Part shown: in pieces, positions 33,587-44,486 of the stretch
Layout of the letters: every line of letters starts with the position of its first letter
How positions within the stretch are numbered: the first letter of the stretch is position 1
Source: Poseidonibacter antarcticus
GTDB taxonomy: Bacteria; Campylobacterota; Campylobacteria; Campylobacterales; Arcobacteraceae
Direction of reading: 5' to 3'
Assembly: GCF_003667345.1 (NCBI RefSeq)
Contig: NZ_RCWF01000006.1
Coordinates: 118,890-182,889, forward strand
Length of the DNA: 64,000 nt
Program-made: the position numbers and the translations under genes
The notes under the pieces: generated by a model
The model's database searches: none
What the model was told of the DNA's origin: nothing
Seen by the model: only the letters and a program-made list of their open reading frames with translations

Positions 33587-34771
33587 CTAATCCTCTAACA
33601 TTTGTAAAGCTCTTTTTAATGCAACAATTAACTTATCAATATCAGCATAATCATTATAAAAACTCACAGATACTCTAATTGTACCTTTTAATCCAAGCTG
33701 TTTCATAATAGGTTGCGCACAATGATGACCAACTCGTAGAGCGATTTTCATTTTATCAACTAAAATACCAACATCATCATGAACTAAACCTTTGAAATTA
33801 AAACTTCTACTTCCTATAGTATTATTCATATCATTATAAAATTCTATATTAGGAAGTTTTTCTAATTCTTTATTTAAGTAATCAAAAACATTTTTTTCAA
33901 TTGCTTCAATATTTTCATAACCAATACGATTTAAATATTTCAAAGCTTCTGCAAAACCAATAACACCAGCGATGTTTTGTGTTCCTGCTTCAAACTTAAA
34001 AGGTGATTCTAAAAGTGTTGATGAATTAAAATCAACCTCATGAATAGTAGCTCCTCCTGTTTGATAAGCATCTACATCTTCTAAATATTTTTCTTTAATA
34101 TAAATTGCTCCAACTCCTGTTGGTCCATATGTTTTATGTGCAGAAATAGCAAAAAAATCCGCATCTAAATCTTGCATATCAACTTTCATATGAGCTAAAC
34201 TTTGTGCTCCATCTATCATAATAACTGCATCATATTTATGAGCTAATGTTATAATAGCTTTAATATCGTGTATCTTTCCAAAAGCATTAGAAATATGAGT
34301 AACACTAACAAAAGCTCTTGGGTTGTTTTTTAAAAGTTCTTCAAAATGTTCCATATCAAAATCTAAATTTTCATTACATTTTACTACTTCTAAACCATTT
34401 CCTAAACTTCTATTTTGCATATGCCAAGGTACAATATTTGAGTGATGTTCTAATGAAGAGATAATTACAGTTTTAAACTTTTTTGCATAAGAAGCTGCTA
34501 TAAAATTTATTGATTCTGTAACACCTTTTGTAAATATAATTTCTTCATTAATACTTGCATTTATAAAGCTTTTTAGCGTTTTTCTTGCATTTTCATAATT
34601 TAGAGTTGCCTTATTGGCATCTCCAAAATTACTTCTATGTGTATTTGCACAATATTTTTCATAATATTCAACTTGTGAACTAACTACTTCTTTTGGTTTT
34701 TGAGTAGTTGCTGCATTGTCTAAGTATACAATGTCAGAATTCTCAAAATATGTGAAATCTTTTTTAAACAT
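33587..34771 (-). CDS. sufS: Cysteine desulfurase SufS
   Basis: A 394-residue PLP enzyme that removes sulfur from cysteine for SUF assembly. The PLP lysine is in FAISAHKTYGPTGVGAIY and the catalytic cysteine in RVGHHCAQPIM, the group II (SufS) type with a short loop. It overlaps the sufD stop by 8 bases. A second, NifS-type desulfurase is encoded 5 kb away, so each scaffold has its own enzyme. Confidence 0.95.
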   Translation of the reverse strand: MFKKDFTYFENSDIVYLDNAATTQKPKEVVSSQVEYYEKYCANTHRSNFGDANKATLNYENARKTLKSFINASINEEIIFTKGVTESINFIAASYAKKFKTVIISSLEHHSNIVPWHMQNRSLGNGLEVVKCNENLDFDMEHFEELLKNNPRAFVSVTHISNAFGKIHDIKAIITLAHKYDAVIMIDGAQSLAHMKVDMQDLDADFFAISAHKTYGPTGVGAIYIKEKYLEDVDAYQTGGATIHEVDFNSSTLLESPFKFEAGTQNIAGVIGFAEALKYLNRIGYENIEAIEKNVFDYLNKELEKLPNIEFYNDMNNTIGSRSFNFKGLVHDDVGILVDKMKIALRVGHHCAQPIMKQLGLKGTIRVSVSFYNDYADIDKLIVALKRALQMLED

Positions 34772-35798
34772 AGTCTTCTCTTTTATATGAATCTACAAAT
34801 TCTTTGATTAATGTATCTTCAATATTATCATAAATTTTTTCTTCAAAAGCTTTTAAAAGCATTTCATATGATAATTCTTTACTTATTCCACGAGACTGTA
34901 AATATAATAATTGTTCTTTATTTAAAGTCCCAGTTGTTGCTCCATGACTAGCTTCTAATTCATCTATTAAAATCTCTAAATGAGGTTGTGCAAAAATAGC
35001 TGCATCATTTGAAAGTAAAATAGTATCAGTATTTTGAAATGCTTTTGTAAATAAAGCTTTATCATTTACAATTGAAATTACTTTAAAAACTGCTCTTGAA
35101 AAATCTTTTAATGAATGTTTATAATTTATATTACTTATAGAACTTTCATTATTGTGAGTTGTTCTAATTACATTTGCAGTATTTGATGATGCTGTTGATT
35201 TTACAAGACCATTTAATTCATAATCACAATTCTTTTTATTTAAAATATTTATAAAGTTATTTATAATAATCCCAGTTCCAAAATCAAAGTTTGTAAGTTT
35301 ACATTTTGAGTCTTGTTCTTGATTAATATCAACATTAAATACTAAATAATTTTTGTCATTAATATCTTGAATTCTTGCATATTCAAAATTTGCATTTTCA
35401 TCTACTTGAATTACTCTATTTACACAATAAGCACTATTATTTGAAGTGTTTGTAAAAACTTCTATAACAGAAGCTTTTACGTTTTCTTTTACTTCAATTT
35501 TTAATGAATTAGTGAAAAATGTTTCATCTTCATTAATTTTATGAACTATACAAATAGGTTTTTCAATATTAGAATTGATTGTTAAAACCATTTGATTTTC
35601 ATCTATTTTTTTTGTAATTTCAAATAAGCTATTTTGATAAGTTTTATTATCTTTTTGTACTTCTAATCCATCAATATTAAATTCATAAGTTTTAGTATTT
35701 TTAAAATCATAAGAAAAAAGCTCTTCAAAATTTACTTTTACAAATTCTTCACTTCTTTTTTTTGGAAGAGTTAATCCATCAATTTCAATTAGTCTCAT
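34764..35798 (-). CDS. sufD: Fe-S assembly scaffold subunit SufD
   Basis: A 344-residue member of the SufB/SufD beta-helix family, partner of SufB and SufC. The conserved C-terminal part is present: LSNDAAIFAQPHLEILIDELEASHGAT, GTLNKEQLLYLQSRGIS, including the histidine of SHGATTG. The N-terminal half is diverged, as is usual for SufD. It overlaps both neighbours, sufC by 14 bases and sufS by 8. Confidence 0.93.
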   Translation of the reverse strand: MRLIEIDGLTLPKKRSEEFVKVNFEELFSYDFKNTKTYEFNIDGLEVQKDNKTYQNSLFEITKKIDENQMVLTINSNIEKPICIVHKINEDETFFTNSLKIEVKENVKASVIEVFTNTSNNSAYCVNRVIQVDENANFEYARIQDINDKNYLVFNVDINQEQDSKCKLTNFDFGTGIIINNFINILNKKNCDYELNGLVKSTASSNTANVIRTTHNNESSISNINYKHSLKDFSRAVFKVISIVNDKALFTKAFQNTDTILLSNDAAIFAQPHLEILIDELEASHGATTGTLNKEQLLYLQSRGISKELSYEMLLKAFEEKIYDNIEDTLIKEFVDSYKREDYV

Positions 35799-36540
35799 CT
35801 TTAATTCCTATTCCTTCATAACCTTTTTCATCTAATTCTAATGCAAGAGAATAATCACCTGTTTTTACAATTTTCCCATCATTTAAAATATGAACGAAAT
35901 CTGGTTTGATTAATTCAAGTAATCTATCATAGTGAGTAATCATTAAAACAGATTTTTTCCCATCTAACATAGAGTTAATAACATTTGCAACTGTTTTAAT
36001 TGCATCAACATCAAGACCTGAATCAATTTCATCAAGCATAATTAAATCAGGATTTAAAAGTAATAATTGAATTAATTCATTTCTCTTTTTTTCACCACCT
36101 GAAAAACCTTCATTTAAATCTCTTTGTAAAAGTTTTCTATCTAGGTTATATTTACCTGTTTGTTCTTTAATTAATTTTAGAAAATCCATTGTATCAATTT
36201 CTTCTTGACCTTGATATGTTCTTTTCTCATTAATTGCTGTTTTAAGGAAATAACTATTATTTACTCCTGGAACTTCAACTGGATTTTGGAAACTCATAAA
36301 AATTCCCTCATTTGCACGATCAGCAACATCCATTTTTAATAAATCTTTCTTTTTATAAGTTACAGTTCCACCTGTTACAACACAGTCATAATGTGCGCTT
36401 AAAGTTTTTACTAAAGTAGATTTTCCAGCTCCATTTACACCCATAAGGGCATGAACTTCACCTTCTTTAATATTTAAATTTAAACCTTTTAAAATCTCTT
36501 TTTCGTTTATTGATACTTTTAAATCTTTTATTTCTAACAT
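35785..36540 (-). CDS. sufC: Fe-S assembly ATPase SufC
   Basis: An ABC-type ATPase of 251 residues that powers the SufBCD scaffold. Walker A GVNGAGKSTLVKTL, Q-loop MSFQNPVEVPGV, signature EGFSGGEKKRNEL and Walker B LIMLDEIDSGLD are all present. The frame is open for 11 more codons, but AAGGA 8 bases upstream of the ATG at 36540 (MLEIKDLKV) makes that the start. Confidence 0.95.
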   Translation of the reverse strand: MLEIKDLKVSINEKEILKGLNLNIKEGEVHALMGVNGAGKSTLVKTLSAHYDCVVTGGTVTYKKKDLLKMDVADRANEGIFMSFQNPVEVPGVNNSYFLKTAINEKRTYQGQEEIDTMDFLKLIKEQTGKYNLDRKLLQRDLNEGFSGGEKKRNELIQLLLLNPDLIMLDEIDSGLDVDAIKTVANVINSMLDGKKSVLMITHYDRLLELIKPDFVHILNDGKIVKTGDYSLALELDEKGYEGIGIKDETN

Positions 36541-36562
36541 TCTTTTTTCCTTAACGCTGGGA

Positions 36563-38008
36563 TTAACCAACACTTCCTTCTAGTGATATATTTAATAATT
36601 CTTTAGCTTCAGCAGCAAATTCCATTGGTAATTCTTTTAAAACTTCTTTACAAAAACCATTTACAATCATTGATATTGCATTTTCTTCATGAATACCTCT
36701 TTGTGATATATAAAAAAGTTGCTCATCAGAAATTTTAGAAGTTGTTGCTTCATGTTCAATAATTGCATTCATATTTTTTACTTCATGGTATGGATATGTA
36801 TGTGCATTACATTTATTTCCAATTAAAAGTGAATCACACTCAGAAATATTTCTAGCACCATCGGCATGTTTACCAACTCTTACTAATCCTCTATAAGCAT
36901 TAATCCCATTCATTGCAGAAATACCTTTTGAAATGATTGTTGATTTAGTATTTTTACCTAAATGAATCATTTTTGTTCCTGTATCTGCTTGTTGAGATTT
37001 TGATGAAATAGCAACTGAGTAAAACTCACCAACACTATTGTCACCTTTTAAAATACATGATGGATATTTCCATGTTAAACTTGAACCTGTTTCAACTTGA
37101 GTCCATGATACTTTTGAATTAATACCATTACATGCAGCTCTCTTTGTAACAAAGTTTAAAATTCCACCTTTACCATCTTTATCACCTGGATACCAGTTTT
37201 GGATAGTAGAATATTTAATATGTGCATTATCAAGTGCTACTAGTTCAACAACAGCAGCGTGAAGTTGTCTTTCATCTCTTGTTGGAGCTGAACAACCTTC
37301 ATTATATGAAACATAAGAATTTTCATCACAAATTATAATTGTACGCTCAAATTGTCCTGTATCAAGTGCGTTAATTCTAAAGTATGTTGAAAGTTCCATT
37401 GGACATGTTGTATTTGGCGGAATATATACAAATGAACCATCTGTAAATACAGCCGAATTTAAACATGAAAAATAATTATCTGTTACTGGAACAACTGAGG
37501 CTAAATATTTTTTTAATAATTCTGGATATTTATTTGCAGCTTCACTAACTGAACAAAATATAATTCCAAGTTCTTCTAACTCAGCTTTATATGTTGTTTT
37601 TACTGAAACCGAATCAAAAACAGCATCAACCGCAACAGTTTTTACACCTGCTAATTGCTTTTGTTCTTCTAGAGGAATTCCTAACTTTTCATAAGTTTTT
37701 AGTATTTCAGGATCTACTTCATCTAAAGAATCTAAAGCTTTTTTAGGCGCTGAATAATATGCAATGTCTTGATAATCTATTTTTGGATATTTTAGATTTG
37801 CCCAAGAAGGTTCTTCCATTTTTAGCCATTTTTTATAAGCTTTAAGCCTAAAATCTAATAGCCAAGAAGGTTCTTCTTTTTTTACAGATATTGCTTTTAT
37901 TACGTCTTCGTTTAATCCTTTAGGAAAAGTATCACTTTGTACTAAAGTTTCAAATCCTAATTTGTATTCGCTATTTATAACGTCATGAATGTGTTTATTA
38001 TCACTCAT
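36563..38008 (-). CDS. sufB: Fe-S assembly scaffold SufB
   Basis: A 481-residue SufB, the main subunit on which the cluster is built. Typical segments are [40 protein letters not shown] and the C-terminal [20 protein letters not shown]. The start is taken at 38008: GGAG lies 8 bases upstream, and the earlier ATG at 38020 is itself part of that ribosome site. It is the first gene of the suf operon, with a motif at 38038-38062 shared with the nifS promoter. Confidence 0.95.
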   Translation of the reverse strand: MSDNKHIHDVINSEYKLGFETLVQSDTFPKGLNEDVIKAISVKKEEPSWLLDFRLKAYKKWLKMEEPSWANLKYPKIDYQDIAYYSAPKKALDSLDEVDPEILKTYEKLGIPLEEQKQLAGVKTVAVDAVFDSVSVKTTYKAELEELGIIFCSVSEAANKYPELLKKYLASVVPVTDNYFSCLNSAVFTDGSFVYIPPNTTCPMELSTYFRINALDTGQFERTIIICDENSYVSYNEGCSAPTRDERQLHAAVVELVALDNAHIKYSTIQNWYPGDKDGKGGILNFVTKRAACNGINSKVSWTQVETGSSLTWKYPSCILKGDNSVGEFYSVAISSKSQQADTGTKMIHLGKNTKSTIISKGISAMNGINAYRGLVRVGKHADGARNISECDSLLIGNKCNAHTYPYHEVKNMNAIIEHEATTSKISDEQLFYISQRGIHEENAISMIVNGFCKEVLKELPMEFAAEAKELLNISLEGSVG

Positions 38009-38037
38009 AATTGACTCCATATTTGTTGGTATTTTTA

Positions 38038-38062
38038 AAACAGGACAAATCTTGTCTTAATT
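38038..38062 (-). promoter_or_regulatory. Shared Fe-S operon motif upstream of sufB
   Basis: On the minus strand, AATTAAGACAAGATTTGTCC followed by TGTTT. It matches the element upstream of nifS (39944-39968) at 20 of 25 positions and includes the inverted repeat GACAA-N3-TTGTC. Likely the site of a regulator of Fe-S assembly. Confidence 0.6.
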
Positions 38063-38114
38063 GGAATATAACAGTAAATTAATTAAATAAAACTTAAATA
38101 GGATATAAATACTC

Positions 38115-38906
38115 CTATTTAATGTTTTTTTCTAATCTACTCGTATAATAAGAAATAGGGTAGGTTAACATTAAGTACCCAATCGCCAATGGAATATAAC
38201 TTTCCAATGTTGAGTATGTTATCGCATCTACTTCTTGTGCGTTCATTGTAAATTCAGAGATTGCAATAATTGATAAAAGAGATGAATCTTTTATAATTGA
38301 GGCAAACTGACCAGTTAATGAAGGTAACATTCTTTTAAAAGCTTGTGGAAATATAATATATCTATATATTTGATAATTAGTCATTCCTAAGCTTAAACCT
38401 GTTTCAAATTGCTCTTTTTCAATTGATTGAAGAGCTGCTCTAATAATTTCAGATACATAAGCAGCTGAAAAAATCGCAAGTATAAATGTTCCGACTATAT
38501 ATCTGTTTTCAAAACCTAAGTTATTGGCAAATACATAGAAGAATATTAAAATTTGAACAAGTAGCGGTGTACCTCTTATTATTTCAATATAAAATCTTGA
38601 AAAAAATCTCAAAATTATAAGTTTTGAATTTTGTGCATAAGCAAAAAATAAACCAATTACAAAACTTAAAATTAATGCAAAGAATGATATTACTATTGTC
38701 ATAATAAAACCATTAATAAACTTCTGTTTATATTCATATACATGTGACCAATTAAAATCATAAGAGATATTTGAAAACATAATATAAACAGGAGTGATTA
38801 CAATAACACATAAAAAAATGAGATTAAAAAGATATGCTCCCTTTGAAAGGGAGTTATCTTTTTTATAACTTAATTCATTAATAAAGAGATTTTTTAATTT
38901 AAAGAT
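38115..38906 (-). CDS. Polar amino-acid ABC transporter permease (start codon anomalous)
   Basis: A HisM/GltK-type permease. The core includes FINGFIMTIVISFFALILSF, the EAA loop (EQFETGLSLGMTNYQIYRYI) and IIRGTPLLVQILIFFYV. The first ATG is at 38780, but it has no ribosome site. The frame stays open 45 codons further, encoding SLSKGAYLFNLIFLC and VIVITPVYIM, a further membrane helix. No ATG, GTG or TTG lies in that extension. An AGGA 7 bases before an ATC codon (38906) is the best-placed start signal. Just before it, a TAG separates this frame from the binding-protein gene in the same frame. See findings. Confidence 0.75.
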   Translation of the reverse strand: MFKLKNLFINELSYKKDNSLSKGAYLFNLIFLCVIVITPVYIMFSNISYDFNWSHVYEYKQKFINGFIMTIVISFFALILSFVIGLFFAYAQNSKLIILRFFSRFYIEIIRGTPLLVQILIFFYVFANNLGFENRYIVGTFILAIFSAAYVSEIIRAALQSIEKEQFETGLSLGMTNYQIYRYIIFPQAFKRMLPSLTGQFASIIKDSSLLSIIAISEFTMNAQEVDAITYSTLESYIPLAIGYLMLTYPISYYTSRLEKNIK

Positions 38907-38915
38907 AAGTACGTC

Positions 38916-39734
38916 CTAAAAGAAAAATGGTATTTTCAATTCATCAAATGTAGCTTTCGCAGCACTTAAATGTGTTTTTGCGAAAGTAGCAAATGTACCA
39001 TCTGCTTTTGCTTTTTTAATAAATTCATCAACTTGTGCTCTTAATTGTACATTTTTTTTATTTAAAGCAACCCCCCAATGTTCAGGATTTTCTTGAAAAG
39101 GTTTCAAAAGTGCAATAGTTGTATCTTTATGTTGCGCATAATTTTTATAAATTGTTAGTTGATCATATAAAAAACCATCAGCTTTACCTTGAACAACTTC
39201 TAATACACAAGTATTTTCTTTATCAAATACTAAAATCTCCGCATTTTTTAGATTTTTTGTTGCATAAATATGTCCTGTTGAACCTTTTTTAACCGCAATT
39301 TTTTTACCAGCTTGATTTAATTCATCAATATTAGTAACCGCTGAATCTTTATTTGCTAAAATTGCTAAAGATGTTTGAGCATAAGGAATTGAAAAATTAA
39401 TTGACTTTTTTCTTTCATCAGTAATTGTCATTGATGAAATAATTAAGTCAATTTTACCTGTTTTTAAAGATGGAATTAATCCACTCCACGCTGTATTTTC
39501 AATTACAACTTCTCTACCTAGGTATTTTCCTAAAGCTTTTGCAAAATCAACTGATACACCTTGTGGATTTCCTTCTTTATCACTCATTTCAAATGGAGGA
39601 TATGCTAATTCCATCCCAACAGTTAATACTTTTTTAGCAGGTTCTTTTTCTACTTTTGTTTCTTGTTTCTTGTCACACGCAGTTATGAATAATGATACTA
39701 ATGTAATCATTAAAACAGAAAGAATTTTTTTCAT
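38916..39734 (-). CDS. Amino-acid ABC transporter substrate-binding lipoprotein
   Basis: A 272-residue SBP_bac_3 family protein. The lipobox is LFITAC, followed by a charged linker rich in Lys and Glu. The mature domain shows LTVGMELAYPPFEMSDKEGN, GVSVDFAKALGKYLG and IISSMTITDERKKSINFSIP, typical of polar amino-acid receptors. It ends at an amber codon, and the same frame then continues into the permease. It faces nifS across a 292-base region. Confidence 0.9.
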   Translation of the reverse strand: MKKILSVLMITLVSLFITACDKKQETKVEKEPAKKVLTVGMELAYPPFEMSDKEGNPQGVSVDFAKALGKYLGREVVIENTAWSGLIPSLKTGKIDLIISSMTITDERKKSINFSIPYAQTSLAILANKDSAVTNIDELNQAGKKIAVKKGSTGHIYATKNLKNAEILVFDKENTCVLEVVQGKADGFLYDQLTIYKNYAQHKDTTIALLKPFQENPEHWGVALNKKNVQLRAQVDEFIKKAKADGTFATFAKTHLSAAKATFDELKIPFFF

Positions 39735-39943
39735 GTTAAGTTGCCTTTAATTATTATTTTATATATTATCTCATACTAAACTTAACATCACTTTATTAGA
39801 TTAAATAGTATATTAATTTTTAATTTTGTAACTTATAATATGTCTATATTTTTATAAAAATTTGACTATAATCATACAAGAGTTTAAAAATTAATTATTG
39901 TTATTTTATGTTACTTCTAGGAATAAGAATTAAGGGAATTTTT

Positions 39944-39994
39944 AATTAAGACAATTCTTATCCTATTTACACTAAAATACGGAATAAATATAAT
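39944..39994 (+). promoter_or_regulatory. nifS promoter with shared Fe-S operon motif
   Basis: TTTACA (39966-39971), a 17-base spacer and TATAAT (39989-39994) form a good promoter. The motif AATTAAGACAATTCTTATCC plus TATTT (39944-39968) overlaps the -35 box and matches the one upstream of sufB. An inverted partner (GGAATAAGAATT) lies at about 39920. A repressor bound here would block polymerase. Confidence 0.7.
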
Positions 39995-40023
39995 AAATAA
40001 ATACAAAATTAATAGGAATATAG

Positions 40024-41226
<1,203 letters not shown>

Positions 41227-41254
41227 TAAATAGAAATTAACAAAAGGAAGTTTA

Positions 41255-42235
41255 ATGGCAAAAAACGATTTAATTAGTGGATCAATTTGGGATGAGTATT
41301 CAAACCAAGTTGTAAATCGAATGAATAACCCACAGCATCAAGGTGAAATCACTGAAGAGCGAGCAAAAGAATTAGGAACAAAATTAATTGTTGCTGATTT
41401 TGGTGCTGAATCATGTGGAGATGCGGTAAGATTATACTGGGCAGTAAATGAAAAAACGGATGAGATTGTTGAATCTAAATTCAAATCTTTTGGTTGTGGT
41501 ACTGCAATTGCATCTTCTGATGTTATGGCTGAATTATGTGTTGGTAAAACTGTTGATGAAGCTGTTAAGATTACAAATATTGATGTTGAAAAAGCATTAA
41601 GAGATAATCCAGATACACCAGCTGTTCCACCTCAGAAAATGCACTGTTCAGTTATGGCATATGACGTAATTAAAAAAGCGGCATCTGAGTATAAAGGTGT
41701 GGATATGGAATCTTTTGAAAATGAAGTTATTGTATGTGAATGTGCAAGAGTTTCATTAGGAACGATTCAAGAAGTGATTAAACTTAATGATTTAAAAACT
41801 GTTGAGCAAATTACAGATTATACAAAAGCTGGTGCATTTTGTAAATCATGTATTAAGCCAGGTGGTCACGAAGATAAAGATATTTATTTAGTAGATATTT
41901 TAAAAGATACAAGAGCCTTAATGGAGGAAGAAAAAATGAAAGAAGCAGCAGATGCAAGTGAAAATGGAGAATTAACATTTGATAAAATGACTTTAGTTCA
42001 AAGAATCAAAAAAATTGATTCAGTTCTAGATGAAGATATTAGACCAATGTTAGTTATGGATGGTGGAAATATGGAGATTATTGATATTAAAGACAATATT
42101 CCTCATTACGACTTATATATTAGATACTTGGGTTCATGTTCAGGATGTTCGTCTGGGTCATCTGGAACATTATATGCAATCGAATCTGTATTACAACAAA
42201 AAATTGATGAAAACATTAGAGTTTTACCAATTTAG
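41255..42235 (+). CDS. nifU: Three-domain Fe-S scaffold NifU
   Basis: A 326-residue scaffold. Residues 1-135 are the IscU-like domain with the three ligand cysteines in ESCGDAVRLYW, KSFGCGTAIAS and KMHCSVMAYD. Residues about 150-205 are a BFD-like [2Fe-2S] domain (VCECARVSLG, AGAFCKSCIKPGG). Residues about 240-326 are an Nfu domain with the CXXC of YLGSCSGCSSGS. All metal-binding residues are intact. An AAAGGAAG site precedes the ATG. It is followed by a strong terminator. Confidence 0.95.
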   Translation: MAKNDLISGSIWDEYSNQVVNRMNNPQHQGEITEERAKELGTKLIVADFGAESCGDAVRLYWAVNEKTDEIVESKFKSFGCGTAIASSDVMAELCVGKTVDEAVKITNIDVEKALRDNPDTPAVPPQKMHCSVMAYDVIKKAASEYKGVDMESFENEVIVCECARVSLGTIQEVIKLNDLKTVEQITDYTKAGAFCKSCIKPGGHEDKDIYLVDILKDTRALMEEEKMKEAADASENGELTFDKMTLVQRIKKIDSVLDEDIRPMLVMDGGNMEIIDIKDNIPHYDLYIRYLGSCSGCSSGSSGTLYAIESVLQQKIDENIRVLPI

Positions 42236-42257
42236 TAAATACAAAGAATGATTAAAA

Positions 42258-42288
42258 AGGCTTGTGCATTTTGCATAAGTCTTTTTTT
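42258..42288 (+). terminator. Intrinsic terminator after nifU
   Basis: A stem AGGCTTGTGCA / TGCATAAGTCT (with two G-U pairs) and a two-base loop is followed by seven T residues. It is the clearest rho-independent terminator in the window and ends the nifSU transcript, 5 bases before the convergent YihY-family stop. Confidence 0.85.
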
Positions 42289-42292
42289 ATGC

Positions 42293-43093
42293 TTATTCTT
42301 TAATACCTTGATTATCTAAAGTCTCTAAATTAAGTTTATAACATATTTTTATACCATATAAATAAATTATCCATGAAATATAAATCCAAAGAAATGTAAA
42401 TAATAATGTTGCAAGTGAACCATAAATTGTTGTATATGTTTTATTATAAATTACATAATAAATAAACAGGTTTTTCGTAATAGATAAAGCAATCAATGTA
42501 ATAAAAGAAGAAAGTAATGCTGCTTTATTAGATATTTTAGTATTTACACTTATTTTAAATAGAGTGAAAAAAAGTATCCAACTAGAAATATATGAAATAA
42601 ATAAATTAAATACTGTATTGTTGTAAAAAGACATTATTAGATTTATTATTATAAAAACTATAGGAATAAAAACTAAAAATATTGAGTAAAAAATAAAAGA
42701 AATATGAATTGATTTTCCTTTTACTTTATGTATTTTATTTACAATGTATTCATAATCTTTGAAAAACATTATAAACACAAAAAGCATATAAATAATTCCA
42801 ATGGAACCTAGTTCACTTGAATTTGAGATATAGTTTTTTAATGAGTTTACAATTTCTTCTGAGTGTGTTGGATTTATCATATCAAAGATATATGAAGTGA
42901 AAACTTCAAGATAGCTATCAAACTCTTGAAAGTTTGATATTATTGCAATAAGTAATGCGATTATAGGAAGAATAGAAAATATAGTAAAAAAGCTTAATGA
43001 TGCTGCATAATATGTCGTATCATCGTTAAAAAAAGAGTCTAAAATATTTAGCCCTTTTTTTAATAAACTTTTTTTACTATTATCTTCATTCAT
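42293..43093 (-). CDS. YihY/BrkB family inner-membrane protein
   Basis: A 266-residue protein with six hydrophobic helices. The family pattern is YYAASLSFFTIFSILPIIALL near the start and YGSLATLLFTFLWIYISWII near the end. The family was once called ribonuclease BN in error; its role is unknown. It is the last gene of a seven-gene minus-strand run from tlyA, 7 bases after the oxidoreductase gene. Confidence 0.88.
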   Translation of the reverse strand: MNEDNSKKSLLKKGLNILDSFFNDDTTYYAASLSFFTIFSILPIIALLIAIISNFQEFDSYLEVFTSYIFDMINPTHSEEIVNSLKNYISNSSELGSIGIIYMLFVFIMFFKDYEYIVNKIHKVKGKSIHISFIFYSIFLVFIPIVFIIINLIMSFYNNTVFNLFISYISSWILFFTLFKISVNTKISNKAALLSSFITLIALSITKNLFIYYVIYNKTYTTIYGSLATLLFTFLWIYISWIIYLYGIKICYKLNLETLDNQGIKE

Positions 43094-43100
43094 AATTTCA

Positions 43101-44486
43101 TTATAATCCCATTTTACTTGGATTTAAAATATTTTTTGGATCAAAAGCTTTTTTAATACTTCTAAATAAATTCATTTCTGCTTCATTAAAAGCTATTGAC
43201 ATAAATGGAGCTTTAGAAGTACCAATACCATGCTCACCACTTAATGTTCCACCCATATCTACAACAAATTGGAAAATATCTTCAATAGCTTGGTGACCAT
43301 CTGCCATTTCTTTTTCATTGTCTTTATCTTTAACCATTACATTAACATGGATATTTCCATCTCCTGCATGACCAAAACAAGGAACTTGGAATCCGTATTT
43401 TTCACCAATTGCATAAATTCCAGCTAGTGCTTCAGGAAGTTTTGATCTTGGAACTGAAATATCTTCATTTAGTTTTTTCGTTCCATAAATTGTAACAGCT
43501 GGTGATGCATTTCTTCTTGCAAACCAAAGTTTATTACCTTCTATTTCATCATTTGCAACAATAAAATCAGTAGAACCATTTTCTAAAAAAGACTCTTTTA
43601 ATGTATCTAATTGAAAGCTTACTTCATCTTCTAGGTTTCCATCAACATCGCCAATTAAAATAGCTCCTGCATCTTCTGGTAAGTCTACATTTAATTTATC
43701 TCTTAATGCTTTAATTACAAGTGCATCTAGAAATTCCATTGCAACAGGATTTGCACCTTTTGCAAGAGATTTAAATACTGCATTCATCGCATTTTCAACA
43801 CTTGGGAACATCCCCATATATGTTTTTTTATGTCTTGGTTTTGGAATAAGTTTTAGTGTAATTTCTGTTATTACTGCTAGTGTTCCTTCACTTGCTATCA
43901 AAATACCTGCTGTGTTATATCCAGCAACATCTTTAAGTGTTTTCTTACCTGCTTTAATAATGTCTCCATTTGGTAAAACAGCTCTTAATGCCATTACATA
44001 ATCTTTTGTAATTCCATATTTGGCAGCTCTCATTCCTCCTGCATTTTCAGAAACATTTCCACCTAAAGTAGAATAGTTTTCACTAGCTGGATCTGGCGGA
44101 TAAAATAAGCCAACTTCTTCAACTGCTTTTTGAAAATCCATATTTATAAGTCCTGGTTGAACAACTCCAACCATATTTTCCATATCAATTTCTAATAATT
44201 TATTCATATGTCTTTCAAGTGAAAGTGTAATACCACCATTTGCAGGTAAAGCACCACCTGTGAAACCAGAACCTGCTCCTCTTGGAACAATAACTATTTC
44301 ATGTTCATTACAATATTTTAAGATTTCTGAAATTTCTTGTTCATTTCTTGGAAAAACAACTGCATCAGGCTCAAATCTTGTTTTTGTTGCATCATAACAA
44401 TAAGCTATTAAATGAGCTTTATCACTTTTTATATTTTCTTTTCCAACTATATTTGTTATAAAATCTAAATGTTTTTGTTCAATCAT
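43101..44486 (-). CDS. FAD-linked oxidase, GlcD/lactate dehydrogenase type
   Basis: A 461-residue flavoprotein. The FAD_binding_4 domain shows VIVPRGAGSGFTGGALP and LGGNVSENAGGMRAAKYGIT. The C-terminal FAD-oxidase domain shows FGHAGDGNIHVNVM and LSGEHGIGTSKAPFM. This matches GlcD-like D-2-hydroxyacid (glycolate or D-lactate) dehydrogenases. No separate Fe-S subunit gene is adjacent. Exact substrate not deducible. Confidence 0.9.
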   Translation of the reverse strand: MIEQKHLDFITNIVGKENIKSDKAHLIAYCYDATKTRFEPDAVVFPRNEQEISEILKYCNEHEIVIVPRGAGSGFTGGALPANGGITLSLERHMNKLLEIDMENMVGVVQPGLINMDFQKAVEEVGLFYPPDPASENYSTLGGNVSENAGGMRAAKYGITKDYVMALRAVLPNGDIIKAGKKTLKDVAGYNTAGILIASEGTLAVITEITLKLIPKPRHKKTYMGMFPSVENAMNAVFKSLAKGANPVAMEFLDALVIKALRDKLNVDLPEDAGAILIGDVDGNLEDEVSFQLDTLKESFLENGSTDFIVANDEIEGNKLWFARRNASPAVTIYGTKKLNEDISVPRSKLPEALAGIYAIGEKYGFQVPCFGHAGDGNIHVNVMVKDKDNEKEMADGHQAIEDIFQFVVDMGGTLSGEHGIGTSKAPFMSIAFNEAEMNLFRSIKKAFDPKNILNPSKMGL

